Positions 1 through 11,064 of a DNA stretch of 64,000 nt are shown in pieces. The translations under genes were made by a program, and so were the position numbers. The notes under the pieces were generated by a model. It did not search any database. It worked only from the letters and a program-made list of their open reading frames with translations, and was not told the origin of the DNA. The DNA is from Ovis canadensis (lineage: Eukaryota > Chordata > Mammalia > Artiodactyla > Bovidae): NCBI RefSeq assembly GCF_042477335.2, contig NC_091255.1, forward strand, positions 16,904,501 to 16,968,500, read 5' to 3'. Every line of letters starts with the position of its first letter. Position 1 is the first letter of the stretch.

Positions 1-192
1 GCTTCCCAAGCCTCTCTCTCCAGGAAGTTTGCCGCTCTCGCATCAGCCAAAGAATCGTTTGGCTGAGCCCAGAGTCGGAATGCAAGGGGCCTGTCGAGTC
101 AGCGCGCGTATGGCATGGACACAGGGAGGAGGGCAGTTAGGACTGCCAGTGTGATACAACTAACTCTCCCTTTAAGCTCAGTTTCCCATTTT
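1..192. other. Unique sequence at the window edge
   Basis: No repeat family or open frame is recognised. It could belong to a larger unique block outside the window. Confidence 0.4.
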
Positions 193-747
193 ATAAGTTG
201 AAGTGACATTCACATGATATAAAATTCACCATTTTAAGGAGAACGATTCAGTGGCACTTAGTACCTCCACAGTGTTGGGCCACCATCACCTCTATTCAGT
301 TACAAAAATCTTAATTACACACCCCCAAACCCATGTTCATTGAGTTGCTCCCCTTTCACCCAAGCCTCTGGCCCCCGACAACCGCCATACTGCTTTCCGT
401 CTCTGTGGATTTCCCTGTTCTGGACATTCCATAGAGTGGAATCTGTGGCCTTCCGTGTCTGGTTTCTCTGATTTATAATGTTTCCAAGCTTCAGTCACGT
501 TGCAGCATGTGCCAGCACTTTGTTACTTTTTACAGCTCAATAATATTCCATTGTGTGGCTAGACCGCAGTGTGTGTGTGCTTTCGTCTGCAGATGGGCGT
601 GCGAGATGTTTCCATCTTTTGGTTATTGTGAAGAGTGCTGCTGTGGTACTCATGTGGAAGTATTTATTTGTTCACCTGTTTTCGATTCCTTTTGGTATCT
701 ACCCAAAAAGGAGTAGAATTTCTGGGTCATATGACAATTCTTTTTGA
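193..747 (-). repeat. L1M LINE 3' end, antisense
   Basis: The order of phrases matches the antisense 3' UTR of old mammalian L1M elements: an AAATTCACC segment, then a CCACCATCACC segment, GGACATTCCATA and AATATTCCATTGTGTGG, ending in GGGTCATATG. It is diverged and has no usable frame. Confidence 0.8.
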
Positions 748-1814
748 AGAACCCTCTTTCCTTTATTTTAAAAATGCAGAAAATGAAATTACTTTGCAAG
801 GATGCTGGGAGGCTTAGAGAAAGGGCATGTAAAGTGTCTTGCACAGAGTCCAACCTCAATAAATGGTTTGTATAACTACTCTCTTGTTCTTTAATTCAAT
901 AACCACTTATTGAGCCCAGGATCAGGAATTATGTGAGGTGCTGGATAGGTATACGAAAACATAAGATATAAAATATCTATAAAACACATGTCTGTGTTTT
1001 TATAGACATATAAATATATCCCCAGGGTCCCTTCCAGCTCAGACTCACAATGGTTCCATCCATGCTTCTTGCCTGGTGTGTCCTTCACAAACAGAGACAA
1101 AAGGCTCCCTCTCCCTCCCTCCCTTAACCAATTCCCCAGGAGGCTGCTGGCTTCATCGCTCCCCACCTGAATCAGTTCAGAACACCTATTTCAGATCTGT
1201 CGGCTCTTATAAATGTAGCCACACACCCGCAAAGTGAGATAAAATGGCAATGTGATTAGTGTGTGTGTGTGAGTGCGAATGCTTATGTGTCCCTGTCTCA
1301 TCCCTTTTGTAAAGATTAATACATCAGAGCAAGCGCTTACGAAAGGAAGAATAAAAAAAAAAAAAACAGCCGGGTCCAATTCTCCAGACATTCAATAACC
1401 AAATGTCACCCACATGGTAAGCAATAAAATAAAAATATATGCTTAGCAGAGGCAATATAAATATGATGTATATTTTGAAGTTGGATAACAGAACAGTGGC
1501 GTAAAAATAATACCCAGTGGCAAATTCAGGGAAAGCAACCTTTTACAAACGCGGCATTTCTTGGGGCTGCCATTCCTGAAACATCGCAGCATCTCAGGCA
1601 GTAAAGCAGAGGTGAGTTTAAATCTGACAGGAGCGCCTGGTGGAATGAGGGCACGGAAAATCCTGCCCCAGTTCCGAAGCCAAGGCTGGGGCTCCTTCCT
1701 CCCGCACCCTCCCCCTCCCCCAAATCCTGAGACCCTTACCTCCACCTGCCAGCTCCATCCCCTTGGCCTGTCACAACAGTCCCTTACTTTTCAAGCATTC
1801 GTCCCAGACATTAT
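748..1814. other. Unique, mostly AT-rich sequence
   Basis: No gene is recognised. It holds a short (GT)n run (1259-1272), an A-run (1352-1365) and an AT-rich stretch at 1390-1500 with AATAAAATAAAA-type motifs. The 100-codon frame on the minus strand has no recognisable protein features. Confidence 0.4.
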
Positions 1815-1905
1815 TCCTTTTGACCTTTACAATCTGCCTCTGAAGTGGAGAGGACAGGTGTCATTATTACCATTTTATGAATGAGGAAACGGAGACCACA
1901 AACCT
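1815..1905 (-). repeat. MIR SINE fragment, antisense
   Basis: The string CATTTTATGAATGAGGAAAC followed by GGAGACC matches the reversed MIR core (CATTTTACAGATGAGGAAAC in consensus form). Confidence 0.5.
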
Positions 1906-2408
1906 CGTGTTAAACCCTGAGCGGCAAAACCGCCTCCCTGCCCCTCCATCCTGGGGGAAAGAATATTTCTTTCCTGTCTTAGAAACCAGAGTTTCCTGCC
2001 CACAGGTATATACTGAAAAATCATTAAAAAGGTTTTCAGACACCTCTCTGCGGCCTACCACAAAGCTAGATCCCCAGTTCCTATTTGTTTAGGCCATGCC
2101 AACCAAGTTTTGCATCAGCCAAACGAAATATTATTAGAAAGATAAACCTGAGGGTATCTAGGTAAACATCGAGATATGTCAGCAACAGATGCTGCACTTT
2201 TTTCTTAAAACAAACACCTTTACCAAGTCTGAGGTTCTTATAGGAAAATGGAGGTCCAAACATTTGAGTAATTTGCCCAAGCCTTCAGGATGTAGACCAA
2301 CGAGCCACCAGCTGTGCGTCCTTACACAAAGTCACTTTGACTCTCTGAGTTCTCATTTCCCGGTGATGGAATGAGTAGAGAGAGGGCATCTTTAAGCTGT
2401 TTTCTAGC
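1906..2408. other. Unique sequence with a possible MIR remnant
   Basis: Bases about 2250-2330 resemble a decayed antisense MIR. The rest is AT-rich unique DNA without a recognisable gene. Confidence 0.35.
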
Positions 2409-2623
2409 TCTCGTGTGCTCACTCACTCAGTTGTACCCAACTCTTTGCCACCCCACGGACGGTAGCCCCCAGGGCTCTTCTGTCCATGGAGTTTTCCAGA
2501 CAAGAATACCGGTTGTCATTTCCTTCTCTGGGTGATCTTCCCACCCAGGGATCGAACCCGTGTCTCTTCCACCTCCTGCATTGGCAGGTGGATTCTTTAC
2601 CACGGCACCACCTGGGAACCCCA
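2409..2623 (-). repeat. Bov-tA SINE, antisense
   Basis: It reads as the reverse complement of the tRNA-Glu-like head plus BovA body: CTCACTCAGTTGTACCCAAC at one end and the tRNA-type head, ending in ACCACCTGGGAACCCC, at the other. The complete length is about 215 bp. Confidence 0.92.
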
Positions 2624-2739
2624 TTTTTCAGCCCTGAAACTCTAGAATGTTATCTCTGAAACCAACTATTCAATGATGGTTGAAAGCCATCATGGAGAAA
2701 GCCCCATGTTGCTCACAGAAAGTCAATAAATGGATCCTG

Positions 2740-2890
2740 CATGAAACCCCAACTTCTAAAGCTTTCATGTGGGAGAGGGAAGTCTGTTTGGGGCCCTGGT
2801 CCTGGATCAGTCACTAACTCAGTGTGTAACTTTGCACTTCCCTTCTGCTAAATGAGGAATGTGAACTAGAGGAAGATGGAAAATTCATTC
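2740..2890 (+). repeat. MIR SINE, sense
   Basis: TCAGTCACTAACTCAGTGTG followed by a pyrimidine-rich stretch and CTAAATGAGGAATGTGA follows the MIR core order. Confidence 0.55.
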
Positions 2891-3757
2891 CACACCAGGG
2901 GCACACTGACTAAGAGATGGTGGCTGCCCGGAGTGCAGTATTGAGGAGAGGAAGATGAGTCTGCATCTAACTCAAGAAGAAAGAGGCCTGGGATTGATTA
3001 GTGATGTCTGCGCTGGTGAGGGTGGAGGCGGCTGTCCAGGGACTTAGCGGCCGGGGAGTGGATGCCCTCACAGGAGCAGGTCTCTTCCAATTTTCCACTA
3101 ATCCTCTGTGAGTTGCACACAGAAAGCTGGGGGATTCAGAGCCACTGATGCACAAGATGCTGAACTCGACTTGTTCAACTGTTTTTATATTAACCATAGC
3201 TTGAGTCTGAATAATCTGTCCCCTGATACCACTGTATTTCAGAAATTGCTACCTAAGGCAAATTCACCACTTTTAAACTCATTTCCTGAGTCGCTCTTTT
3301 TAAACCCCACATTAAATATTGATCTGCCCTGGAGAGATCTCATTTATTTAGTAGAGACAGGTTTGACTCCACCAGAACTGTCAAACCTGGAAATGGGAAG
3401 GTGCCCCTTCTGGAGCGGTAACCATACAGGATGGTGACCGACATCTGGACACTGGAACCAGCGTCTTTCCTTTCTCCGAGCCTCAGGGACGTGGGCTTTC
3501 TTCCCCATCACCGCAGGTCATCAGAGCATCTTTGAGAACCTTCTCTACGAGGATGGCTGTCCCAGGGTCAAGGCGCCCCCTCTGTCCCAGCAGGACTCCC
3601 CACTCAGCGGGCTCTTGAGAGTAAACTACAGAGAATCTTCTGACTCCCAGGAGGCTCTGTTTCTGGGGCTATTGCTACCAAACTCTGACCTGCAGACTCT
3701 GCAACTTCTCCCCCTCCCCAAGCCCTGGTTCTTTCCAGGAAGGTGGCATTTCCACTT
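2891..3757. other. Unique sequence
   Basis: No repeat or gene is recognised. Short frames here have no protein-like features. Confidence 0.35.
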
Positions 3758-3775
3758 GGACCTTGGTTTTAAACC

Positions 3776-4113
3776 GCTAAGTTTGGGGTGGGGGTGCATG
3801 CTGGGTCTTCCTGCCTGCGTGGGCTTTTCTCTAGTTACACCAGGAAGGGGCTACCCTCCAGGTGTGTTGTGGGCTTCTCACTGTGGTGGCTTCTCTTGTT
3901 GCGGAGCACGGCTTGAGGGTGCACCAGCTTCAGTAGCTGTGGCCCATGGGCTCCATAGTTGCGCTCCCTTGGCTCTAGAGCCCGGGCTCAATAGCTGGGG
4001 CACATGGGCTTAGTTGCTCTGAGCCACGTGGGCTCTTCCCAGATCAGGGATGGACCGGGGGTCCCCTGCCTTGACAAGTGGATTCTTTACCACTGAGCCA
4101 CCAGGGAAGCCCT
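3776..4113 (-). repeat. CHR-type long SINE, antisense, with 18-bp target duplication
   Basis: It ends in CCACTGAGCCACCAGGGAAG, the reversed tRNA-like head, and its body repeats GGGCTTCTCACTGTGGTGGC and related phrases of the cetartiodactyl CHR family. Flanking direct repeats at 3758-3775 and 4114-4131 match at 16 of 18 positions, giving firm boundaries. Confidence 0.88.
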
Positions 4114-4639
4114 GGATCTTGGTTTTAGACCTCAGCCCCAGTGAGCTTTGGCTTGACCTCTTTTCTGAATGACAACATGCTGGCTGTCTCCTAAAAGCAC
4201 CCCCACTTGTGCTTATCAGTGTGACCACGACGAGAACAGAGAGAGACTCAGCTGGCTGCAACCAGAGGACTGAGACCCCGTGCTCCTCTGATGCTGAGGT
4301 AGACCAGCAGGCCTGGGTCCTGATCTGACTTTACCCTTGGAGCTGGCTTCTACTGCCGTCCACACTCAGAATCCCATCTCCTTGCACTCCGGGTTGATAC
4401 AGTGCAGTTTCTTGCCATGGTGTACACTTCCAAGCCCAAAATGCCGAGCCCTTTTGGGCTTCTGGCAACATCTGTTTGGGGCCCCACAAACAGGACTCCC
4501 TGAGGCAGGGAACACAGCCTGAATGTGGGGTGGGGGGTCAAATTATAATTGCAGTCTCAGTCAGTTATCATGCCATACTTGCGTTTCCTCTGTTAACTCA
4601 CCCAGCGATCCCACTAGAAGATAGGTAGCATCAGTATCA

Positions 4640-5045
4640 CGTTGGACAATGCGGGGAAACTGAGGCTTTGAGGCTGTAGCCGCTGGCCACATATAGCTGA
4701 TTAAAATTAAATAAAATTTAAAATCCAGTTCGTAAATCTTGGGCTTCCCTGATAACCCAGATGGTAAAGAATCTGCCTGCAAGAGACAGGGTTAGATCCC
4801 TGAGTGGGGAAGATCCCCTGGAGAAGGAAATGGCAACTCAATCCAGTATTCTTGCCAGGAGAATCCCATGGACAGAGGGGGCTGGCAGGCTGCAGTCCAC
4901 GGGGTCACAAAGAGTCAGATATGACTGAGAAACTAGCTTGTTTTTTTCCCTAACTCTTACCAGCCACACGTGGCTGATGGCATCAATGCTGACAGCACAG
5001 AATTATAAAGCATTCCCATTATCACAGTAAGTTTGATTGGGCAGC
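4640..5045. repeat. Old palindromic DNA-transposon remnant, split by a SINE
   Basis: The left piece has CTGGCCACATATAGCTGATT with AT-rich AAATTAAATAAAATTTAAA; the right piece has AGCCACACGTGGCTGATGG. Together they resemble the GCCACATGTGGC-bearing non-autonomous elements of mammals. The family name is uncertain. The Bov-tA at 4741-4940 interrupts it. Confidence 0.5.
4741..4940 (+). repeat. Bov-tA SINE
   Basis: It starts GGGCTTCCCTGATAACCCAG and ends GAGTCAGATATGACTGAG, the standard head and tail of Bov-tA, at full length. Confidence 0.92.
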
Positions 5046-5814
5046 ACTCCAAGAGGCCTCAGAGGAACCTCCTATGCCATACAGAACTGAGGGCTAGTTT
5101 GTTTGCAGAGCCTGCGTGCCGATCCCCTACCCTCTCCTGCCGTGGCAAGGAACTCAGAAGGAAAGAGGTGAGGTGAGCAAAAAGTCAACCAAGAAATCTC
5201 GCCAGAGTAAAGCTTCTTGAGGGCAGGCCAGAGACAAGACATGTGAAGAGCTTAAGACCTCTTTACCACCCCTGTCATGTGACAGGTCACACGGCAAGTC
5301 ACGTGACAGCCGTTAACAGCCCCTTGGGCAACTGAGCCTGATGCTGCTCTTTACCCCATCAGAGATACCTTCCAGGTCAGGGGGAGGTGTGGGGCTTGGT
5401 CTCGCTCTAGCAGCTGCATCTCCTCTGCAACTGGAGAAGGGAGTCAAGCACACAGCTGGGCACAAAAGAGCATCTTACATCTGCTGCCACGCTCCTGAGG
5501 CTTCTTAGATGGTGGAGGTCACCACATTGATTTGCAACATTTTGGGGCCTTACTTGCTGTTTTAATTATCATCTGTGATACCTCTGTTATGTACCTGTCT
5601 CTGAATCGGGCACCTTTTACATGAATAACCCAAATAAACTTGGGAGCCCGTGTGGCTCTAGAACATCCACGCTAAAACAATTTACAATAATTGCAGTCTT
5701 GCTTTGTATCTCTCAATATTAAAGGGGATTTGAATGATAAATTGTAGTATTACTTCTTTTTTACCCCACTGTGTGTTTGAACTTACACTTTATATTTTTA
5801 AGATCTTTTTATAT
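5046..5814. other. Unique sequence
   Basis: No known repeat or gene. Bases about 5530-5760 are AT-rich with no clear family assignment. Confidence 0.35.
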
Positions 5815-5992
5815 GGAGTATTTTGAAGGCTTCATTGAATTTGTTACAATATTGCTTCTGCGTTATGGGTTTTTTTGTTTGGTTTGGTTTTCCGGCCATG
5901 AGGCGTGTGGGATCCTAGTTCCTTAACCAGGGATCAAACGCCCTGCATTGGAAGGCAAAGGCTTAACCACTGGACCACCAGAAAAGTTCCTA
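5815..5992 (-). repeat. CHR-type SINE, antisense
   Basis: It has TTCATTGAATTTGTTACAAT, then a GGCCATGAGGCGTGTGGGAT phrase, and ends ACTGGACCACCAGAAAAGTT: the reversed order of the short CHR-type SINE. Confidence 0.82.
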
Positions 5993-6004
5993 CACATTAT
6001 TTTT

Positions 6005-6394
6005 TAAACAACTTTATTGACATATAGTTCACATCCCATGCAACTCACCTATTTAAAGGGCACTATAGGTTTAGAGTGCTTTAGTCACTTCAACAAGAAA
6101 CTTCATTCCCATTAGAAGTCACTCTCCCCGTTCCTCCAACCCTATAGCCCCAGGCTCCCACTAATCTGCTTGCTGTCTCTATAGATTTGTCTCTTTTGGA
6201 TATTCATATGAATGGTATCGTGTGGTCTTTTGTGACTGGCTTCTCTCACTAAGCATAATATTGTATCATGATTTGTATTTCATTCCTGGTTTTTTTTAAT
6301 TACCAAACAACATTGCGTTACATAGATAGACCACATTTTATTTATTCTTTCATCAGTTGATAGAGCTTTGAGTTCCTCTTTGGAGCCATTATAA
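6005..6394 (-). repeat. L1M LINE 3' end, antisense, left part
   Basis: It reads ACTTTATTGACATATAGTTC, GCATAATATTGTATCATG and CATCAGTTGATAGAGC, the L1M antisense 3' UTR order. The same element continues at 8352-8500, so the whole block between is inserted DNA. Confidence 0.85.
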
Positions 6395-6565
6395 GGCCAC
6401 TTTGGGGCCTTCCTGGTAGCTCAGCTGGTAAAGAATCCTCCTGCAATGCAGGAGACCCCAGTTCAATTCCTGGGTTAGGAAGATCCCCCAGAGAAGGGAT
6501 GGGCTACTCATTTCAGTATTCTTGGGCTTCCCTGGTGGTTCAGCTGGTAAAGAATCCACCTGCAG

Positions 6566-8183
6566 GCTGTTTTGAAAGTTCTCAGCCGCTTTACCATGTC
6601 TGGGCATGGCAAGGGCAGGAAGGGCCTTGGAAAAGGTGGCCACAGGACTGGAAAATGTCGGTTTTCATTCCAATCCCAGAGAAAGGCAATGCCAGAGAAT
6701 GCTCAAACTACCGCACGATTGCACTCATCTCACACGCTAGTAAAGTAATGCTCAAAACTCTCCAAGCCAGGCTTCAGCAATACATGAACCGTGAACTTCC
6801 TGATGTTCAAGCTGGTTTTAGAAAAGGCAGAGGAACCAGAGATCAAATTGCCAACATCCGTTGGATCATGGAAAAAAGCAAGAGAGTTCCAGAAAAACAT
6901 CTATTTCTGCTTTATTGACTATGCCAAAGCCTTTGACTGTGTGGATGACAATAAACTGTGGAAAATTCTGAAAGAGATGGGAATACCAGACCACCTGACC
7001 TGCCTCTTGAGAAATCTGTATGCAGGTCAGGAAGCAACAGGTAGAACTGGACATGGAACAACAGACTGGTTCCAAACAGGAAAAGGAGTACGTCAAGGCT
7101 GTATATTGTCACCCTGCTTATTTAACTTATATGCAGAATACATCATGAGAAACGCTGGATGAAGAAACACAAGCTGGAATCCAGATTGCCAGGAGAAATA
7201 TCAATAACCTCAGATATGCAGATGAGACCACCCTTATGGCAGAAAGTGAAGAGGAACTAAAAAGCCTCTTGATGAGAGTGAAAGAGGAGAGTGAAAAAGT
7301 TGGCTTAAAGGTCAACATTCAGAAAACGAAGATCATGGCATCCGGTCCCATCACTCCATGGGAAATAGATGGAGAAACAGTGGAAACAGTGTCAGACTTT
7401 ATTTTTGGGGGCTCCAAAATCACTGCAGATGGTGACTGTAGCCATGAAATTAAAAGAAGCTTACTTCTTGGAAGAAAAGTTATGACCAACCTAGATAGCA
7501 TATTCAAAAGCAGAGACATTACTTTGCCGACTAAGGTCCATCTAGTCAAGGCTATGGTTTTTCCAGTGGTCATGTATGGATGTGAGAGTTGGACTGTGAA
7601 GAAGGCTGAGCGCCAAAGAATTAATGCTTTTGAACTGTGGTGTGGGAGAAGACTCTTGAGAGTCCCTTGGACTGCAAGGAGATCCAACCAGTCCATTCTG
7701 AAGGATATCAGCCCTGGGATTTCTTTGGAAGGAATGATGCTAAAGCTGAAACTCCAGTACTTTGGCCACCTCATGGGAAGAGCTGACTCATTGGAAAAGA
7801 CTTTGATGCTGGGAGGGATTGGGGGCAGGAGGAGAAGGGGATGACCGAGGATGAGATGGCTGGATGGCATCACTGACTCGATGGACGTGAGTCTGAGTGA
7901 ACTCCGGGAGTTGGTGATGGACAGGGAGGCCTGGCGTGCTGCAATTCATGGGGTTGCAAATAGTCGGACACGACTGAGTGACTGAACTGAACTGAAGCGT
8001 CACTGCAAGGTTCTTCGCGATAATCCAGGGCATCACCAAGCTCACCATCCATCGTCTGGCCCAGTGTGGAGGAGTTAAGCGCACTTCTGGCCTCATCTAT
8101 GAGGAGACCCACGGGGTGCTGAAGATATTTCTAGAGAACATGATTCAGAATGCCGTTGCCTACACCAGAAATTTTTTTTTTTT
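6566..8183 (+). pseudogene. Histone H4 retropseudogene, split by a BovB LINE and 3'-truncated
   Basis: The left piece (6566-6640) has about 30 bp of 5' leader and an ATG at 6596-6598, followed by MSGHGKGRKGLGKGG, which matches the H4 N-terminus. The right piece (about 7995-8168) resumes with KRHCKVLRD. After a 2-bp deletion near 8021 it continues [20 protein letters not shown] and on to the H4 residues around AVAYT. The last roughly 30 residues of H4 are missing. Many arginines have become H, Q or C, the pattern of decayed CpG codons. A 17-bp direct repeat of SINE sequence flanks the whole (6549-6565 and 8184-8200, 16 of 17 identical), which is the mark of retroposition into an existing SINE. 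The 3' end carries a T-run (8172-8183), not an A-tail. It cannot encode histone H4. Confidence 0.92.
6641..7994 (+). repeat. BovB (RTE) LINE, 5'-truncated
   Basis: About 1.35 kb of BovB with broken reverse transcriptase frames: the sense strand encodes FIDYAKAFDCVDD (RT palm region) and GVRQGCILSPCLFN, then the region just after the catalytic YADD motif, here read as YADETT with altered residues and a frameshift near 7160. It ends with the typical GACTGAACTGAACTGA tail. It sits inside the H4 pseudogene. The 5' junction shares the short stretch GGTGGCC with the target, so the exact join is uncertain by a few bases. Confidence 0.93.
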
Positions 8184-8351
8184 AAAGAGTCCACCTGCAG
8201 TGTAGGAGACCTGCATTTGATCCCTGTGTTGGGAAGATCCCTGGAGAAGGGAAAGGCTACTGACTCCAGTATTCTGGCCTGGAGAATTCTAGGGACTATA
8301 TAGTCCATGGGGTCACAGGGTCAGACATGGCTGAGCAAATTTCACTTTCAC

Positions 8352-8500
8352 TTGGGGCCATTATGAATGGTACTATGAACGTTCATGTACAGGTTTTGTG
8401 TGGACATATGTTTTCATTTCTATTGGATCTATCCCTAGGAGTGGAATGTCTGGGTCAATGCTAACTCAACATGGAAACACTACTAAACTGGTTTTTTCAG
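8352..8500 (-). repeat. L1M LINE 3' end, antisense, right part
   Basis: It continues the element at 6005-6394: CCATTATGAATGGTACTATG, TGGACATATGTTTTCATTTC and GGAGTGGAATGTCTGGGTCA occur in the order expected of L1M. Confidence 0.82.
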
Positions 8501-9915
8501 GAAAAAAACAAGGAAAGGTCAAAACCTGGTGAATGTCAGAGAGGTTTCCACAGCTTGCAGCTCTCCACACTCCCATGGAAATACCACGTGGACTGGCTCA
8601 GATCAGGAGGCAACGTTCAACATGTAGTGTGAAGCCAATTCCCAAACCCAAACTCTTGCTTCCCACCCACACCGCCTGACTCTGCCCAGTCACATTGTCC
8701 CTCGGAGCTCTCTTCTGGGGTCAGGTAAACAGAAAAGACAAGACTGAAGTTGGCAGCTGAGGTTGGTAACCTCTCCGAGCCAAACGCTCCGTGTTTGGCT
8801 TTCCCACATCTCTGCTGTCTTGCTGCTCACCCAAGCATCCCAGCTTGCAGCAGACACGGGATTCAGGGGCCCGGGGAGGACGTTCCGCCTGCCACAGGTT
8901 CTTCCTAAGATGCAGCCACGAGTCTGATATCTCAGCAGCCCTCTGACGGCTGGGAGTGCTTGAGAAGAGCAAGCGGAGCGTTGCAGCTTGTAGGGAACCT
9001 TTGAGAACTACAGCTACCGGCAGGGAGAAAGCCATCTGTTATTTTGTCTTCTATTTGTTTTAGAATTTCCAAGAAAGTGAGCAGTTGGGCTGCTCGACTT
9101 TATTGTTCACGGTCGGGAGGAGAAGAGTCGGAGTGAGGAGCTCCATTTTCCAAAACTGCAAAGAGCTGTCTCTTCTTGGTGACTCTCACAGACCACAGGC
9201 TCTTGATTCTACCATGAAGTCCTCTGTCCTCCAGGACTAGGGTCTCAGCTGGGAGGTGCGCCCTTATTGAGTATCCCAATTGTCTACACAAGGATCACAA
9301 AAGCTCTTCCGAAAAGACCTTGCTCTCAGATCTCCTTGCCAGCTGGAGGGGGTAGGCAGGGACCCGAGAGCCAGAAGGAGAACTGAAGTCAAGGATAAGC
9401 TCCTCCTGCTGCCTCTGGTTAAAAATGGGAGCAAAGATGCACTCACCTGGCAGAGACGATCAGGGCTTTTTCCTGCCCTGGCCTGCTGTGACTCACCCCA
9501 CCCACAGCCTCACCTGGATCACCCCAAGGTGGCTTAGGTCTAATGCCAGGTGACAAACCCATCCCTGTTAGCCCAGAAGCTGAGAGGGCTCCTGGCATAT
9601 GGGACTCTCAGTTCTCTAATGGAGACAGGCCCAGTTAAACCAGGACTAGTCAGTCACCCTAGGTGTCCCAGCGGTCTCACTCACCTGGCCTATCTGCACT
9701 TGAGCTCTCCCAGACAGGAAACCCGCCAACTTCCTGTCTCTTCCTCTGGCACCTCCTCCTGCTCATTACTCCAGGATGACTCGCCTCCTTAGAACCAGAA
9801 GACTATGGGCCCCCCCCCCCACAGGACCTTCCAGTCCTTCCCTCCAATCTCTGGACCCTTGGGGGAGCGGGGTGGTCAGGAGAGGGAATGGGGCATCTTG
9901 CTGCGTCCTCCTAGG
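8501..9915. other. Unique sequence, about 1.4 kb
   Basis: No repeat and no recognisable gene. Frames of up to about 104 codons on both strands have no domain-like features. A C-run is at 9811-9820. Confidence 0.4.
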
Positions 9916-10085
9916 AAAGTTACTTCACTTCTCCACGCCTCTGTTCACAGGGCATGTGAGAACATCACAGGGATAAGAGGGCCTAGCTCTCTTATCCTCA
10001 CAAGGTTATTGTGAGGATAATACGGATGAAATGTCAAGTGCATCTGACACGGCAGCATAGGTTCCCAAGACTGTCCTAAGCTTTG
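9916..10085 (+). repeat. MIR SINE, sense, containing a perfect 12-bp hairpin
   Basis: AAAGTTACTTCACTTCTCC and the later TCCTCACAAGGTTATTGTGA match the MIR core and 3' part. The arms at 9992-10003 and 10009-10020 are perfect inverted repeats around a 5-base loop, an exaggerated form of the natural palindrome in MIR. Confidence 0.65.
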
Positions 10086-10148
10086 GTGAGCCACTAGAAC
10101 TACTCACAGGCTAAGAAAAGCTGTTTTGCACACGACTGTGGTTTATTA

Positions 10149-10357
10149 CGGGCTTCCCTGCTGGCTCAGTGGTAAAGAATCTTCCTGCAATGCAGGAGAC
10201 CCAGGCTGGGAAGATCCCCTGGAGGAGGGCATGGCAACCCACTCCAGTACTCTTGCCTGGAGAATCCCATGGACAGAGCAGCCTGGCGGGCTGCAGTCCA
10301 TGGTGTCGCAGAGTGAGACACGACTGAAGCGACTCAGCAGCAGCAGCAGCAGCAGCA
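10149..10357 (+). repeat. Bov-tA SINE with (CAG)7 tail
   Basis: It begins GGGCTTCCCTGCTGGCTCAG and ends GACACGACTGAAGCGACT, followed by seven CAG units. A perfect 10-bp duplication TGGTTTATTA lies at 10139-10148 and 10358-10367. A short internal deletion removes part of the tRNA-like B-box. Confidence 0.93.
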
Positions 10358-10367
10358 TGGTTTATTA

Positions 10368-10899
10368 GACCTGAAGGATGCAGATTAAGATCAGCAAAGG
10401 TCAAAGGAGCACAGGGGAGAGTCCAGAAGAGATCAGGCACAAGCTTCCAGTTATCCTCTTCCTGTGGAGTTGTACAGACAGTAGTTAACTTCCCCAGCAG
10501 TGATGTGTGATGACAGGCATGAAGTACTGTCAACCAGGGACGCTCACCTGAGTCTCGTGGTCCAGGGTTTTATGGGTGTTTATCTCTAGGCATGGAGAAC
10601 TCCTCCATGGCTGACCTTAGTTACTTAGTTTCTAGCCTCTTCAGAGGTCAGACTGATACAGCTTGGCCCAGGGTCCCCAACATAAATCATATTGTTAGCA
10701 TAAACGATCTGATGTGACCCAAGGGCCCAGGTAAACAAAGACATTTTTATCAGGCAGAGTATTACAAGGGCTTAGAGGTTATCTCCCAGGAACCAATCAG
10801 GGGGCCAGATCGTGCTTTGAAACATGCAAGGTTTGAACATCTCATACCTGCTGGGTCAGCTCTTTACTGCATGGACACATAGGAAGCACTCGATGTTAT
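10368..10899. other. Unique sequence
   Basis: No repeat or gene recognised. Confidence 0.35.
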
Positions 10900-11064
10900 T
10901 ATATTTTTAATATAGATTTATTTCCTTTACTGGTCTTAGTTGCAGCACAGGGGATCTTCAGTCCTCATCACAACATGTGGGATCTAATTCCCTGACAGGG
11001 ATGGAACCCAGTCCCCCCGCACTGGGAGTGTAGAGTCTTAGCCACGGGACCGCCAGGGAAGCCC
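10900..11064 (-). repeat. CHR-type SINE, antisense
   Basis: It reads GTCTTAGTTGCAGCACAGGG to GACCGCCAGGGAAGCCCC, the reversed tRNA-SINE order, preceded by an AT-rich tail. Confidence 0.75.

Larger units (their letters stand above)
6395..8351 (+). repeat. Dimeric Bov-tA SINE, interrupted by the H4 retropseudogene
   Basis: The first SINE unit (about 6405-6528) runs straight into a second head at 6529, giving the known dimer arrangement. The second unit stops at 6565 and resumes at 8184, running to ACTTTCACTT near 8351. The L1M target is duplicated on both sides (6380-6394 and 8352-8366, 13 of 15 identical). Confidence 0.85.

Noticed and set aside
4741..4940. tRNA-like sequence
   Set aside because: The tRNA-Glu-like heads here and in the other Bov-tA elements are SINE promoters, not tRNA genes; they lack a complete acceptor stem.
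7319..7873. Long minus-strand frame opposite BovB
   Set aside because: It is a shadow of the sense BovB coding region; the same antisense frame recurs at other BovB copies.
6596..8168. Functional histone H4 gene
   Set aside because: It is interrupted by 1.35 kb of BovB, frameshifted and missing its C-terminal codons.
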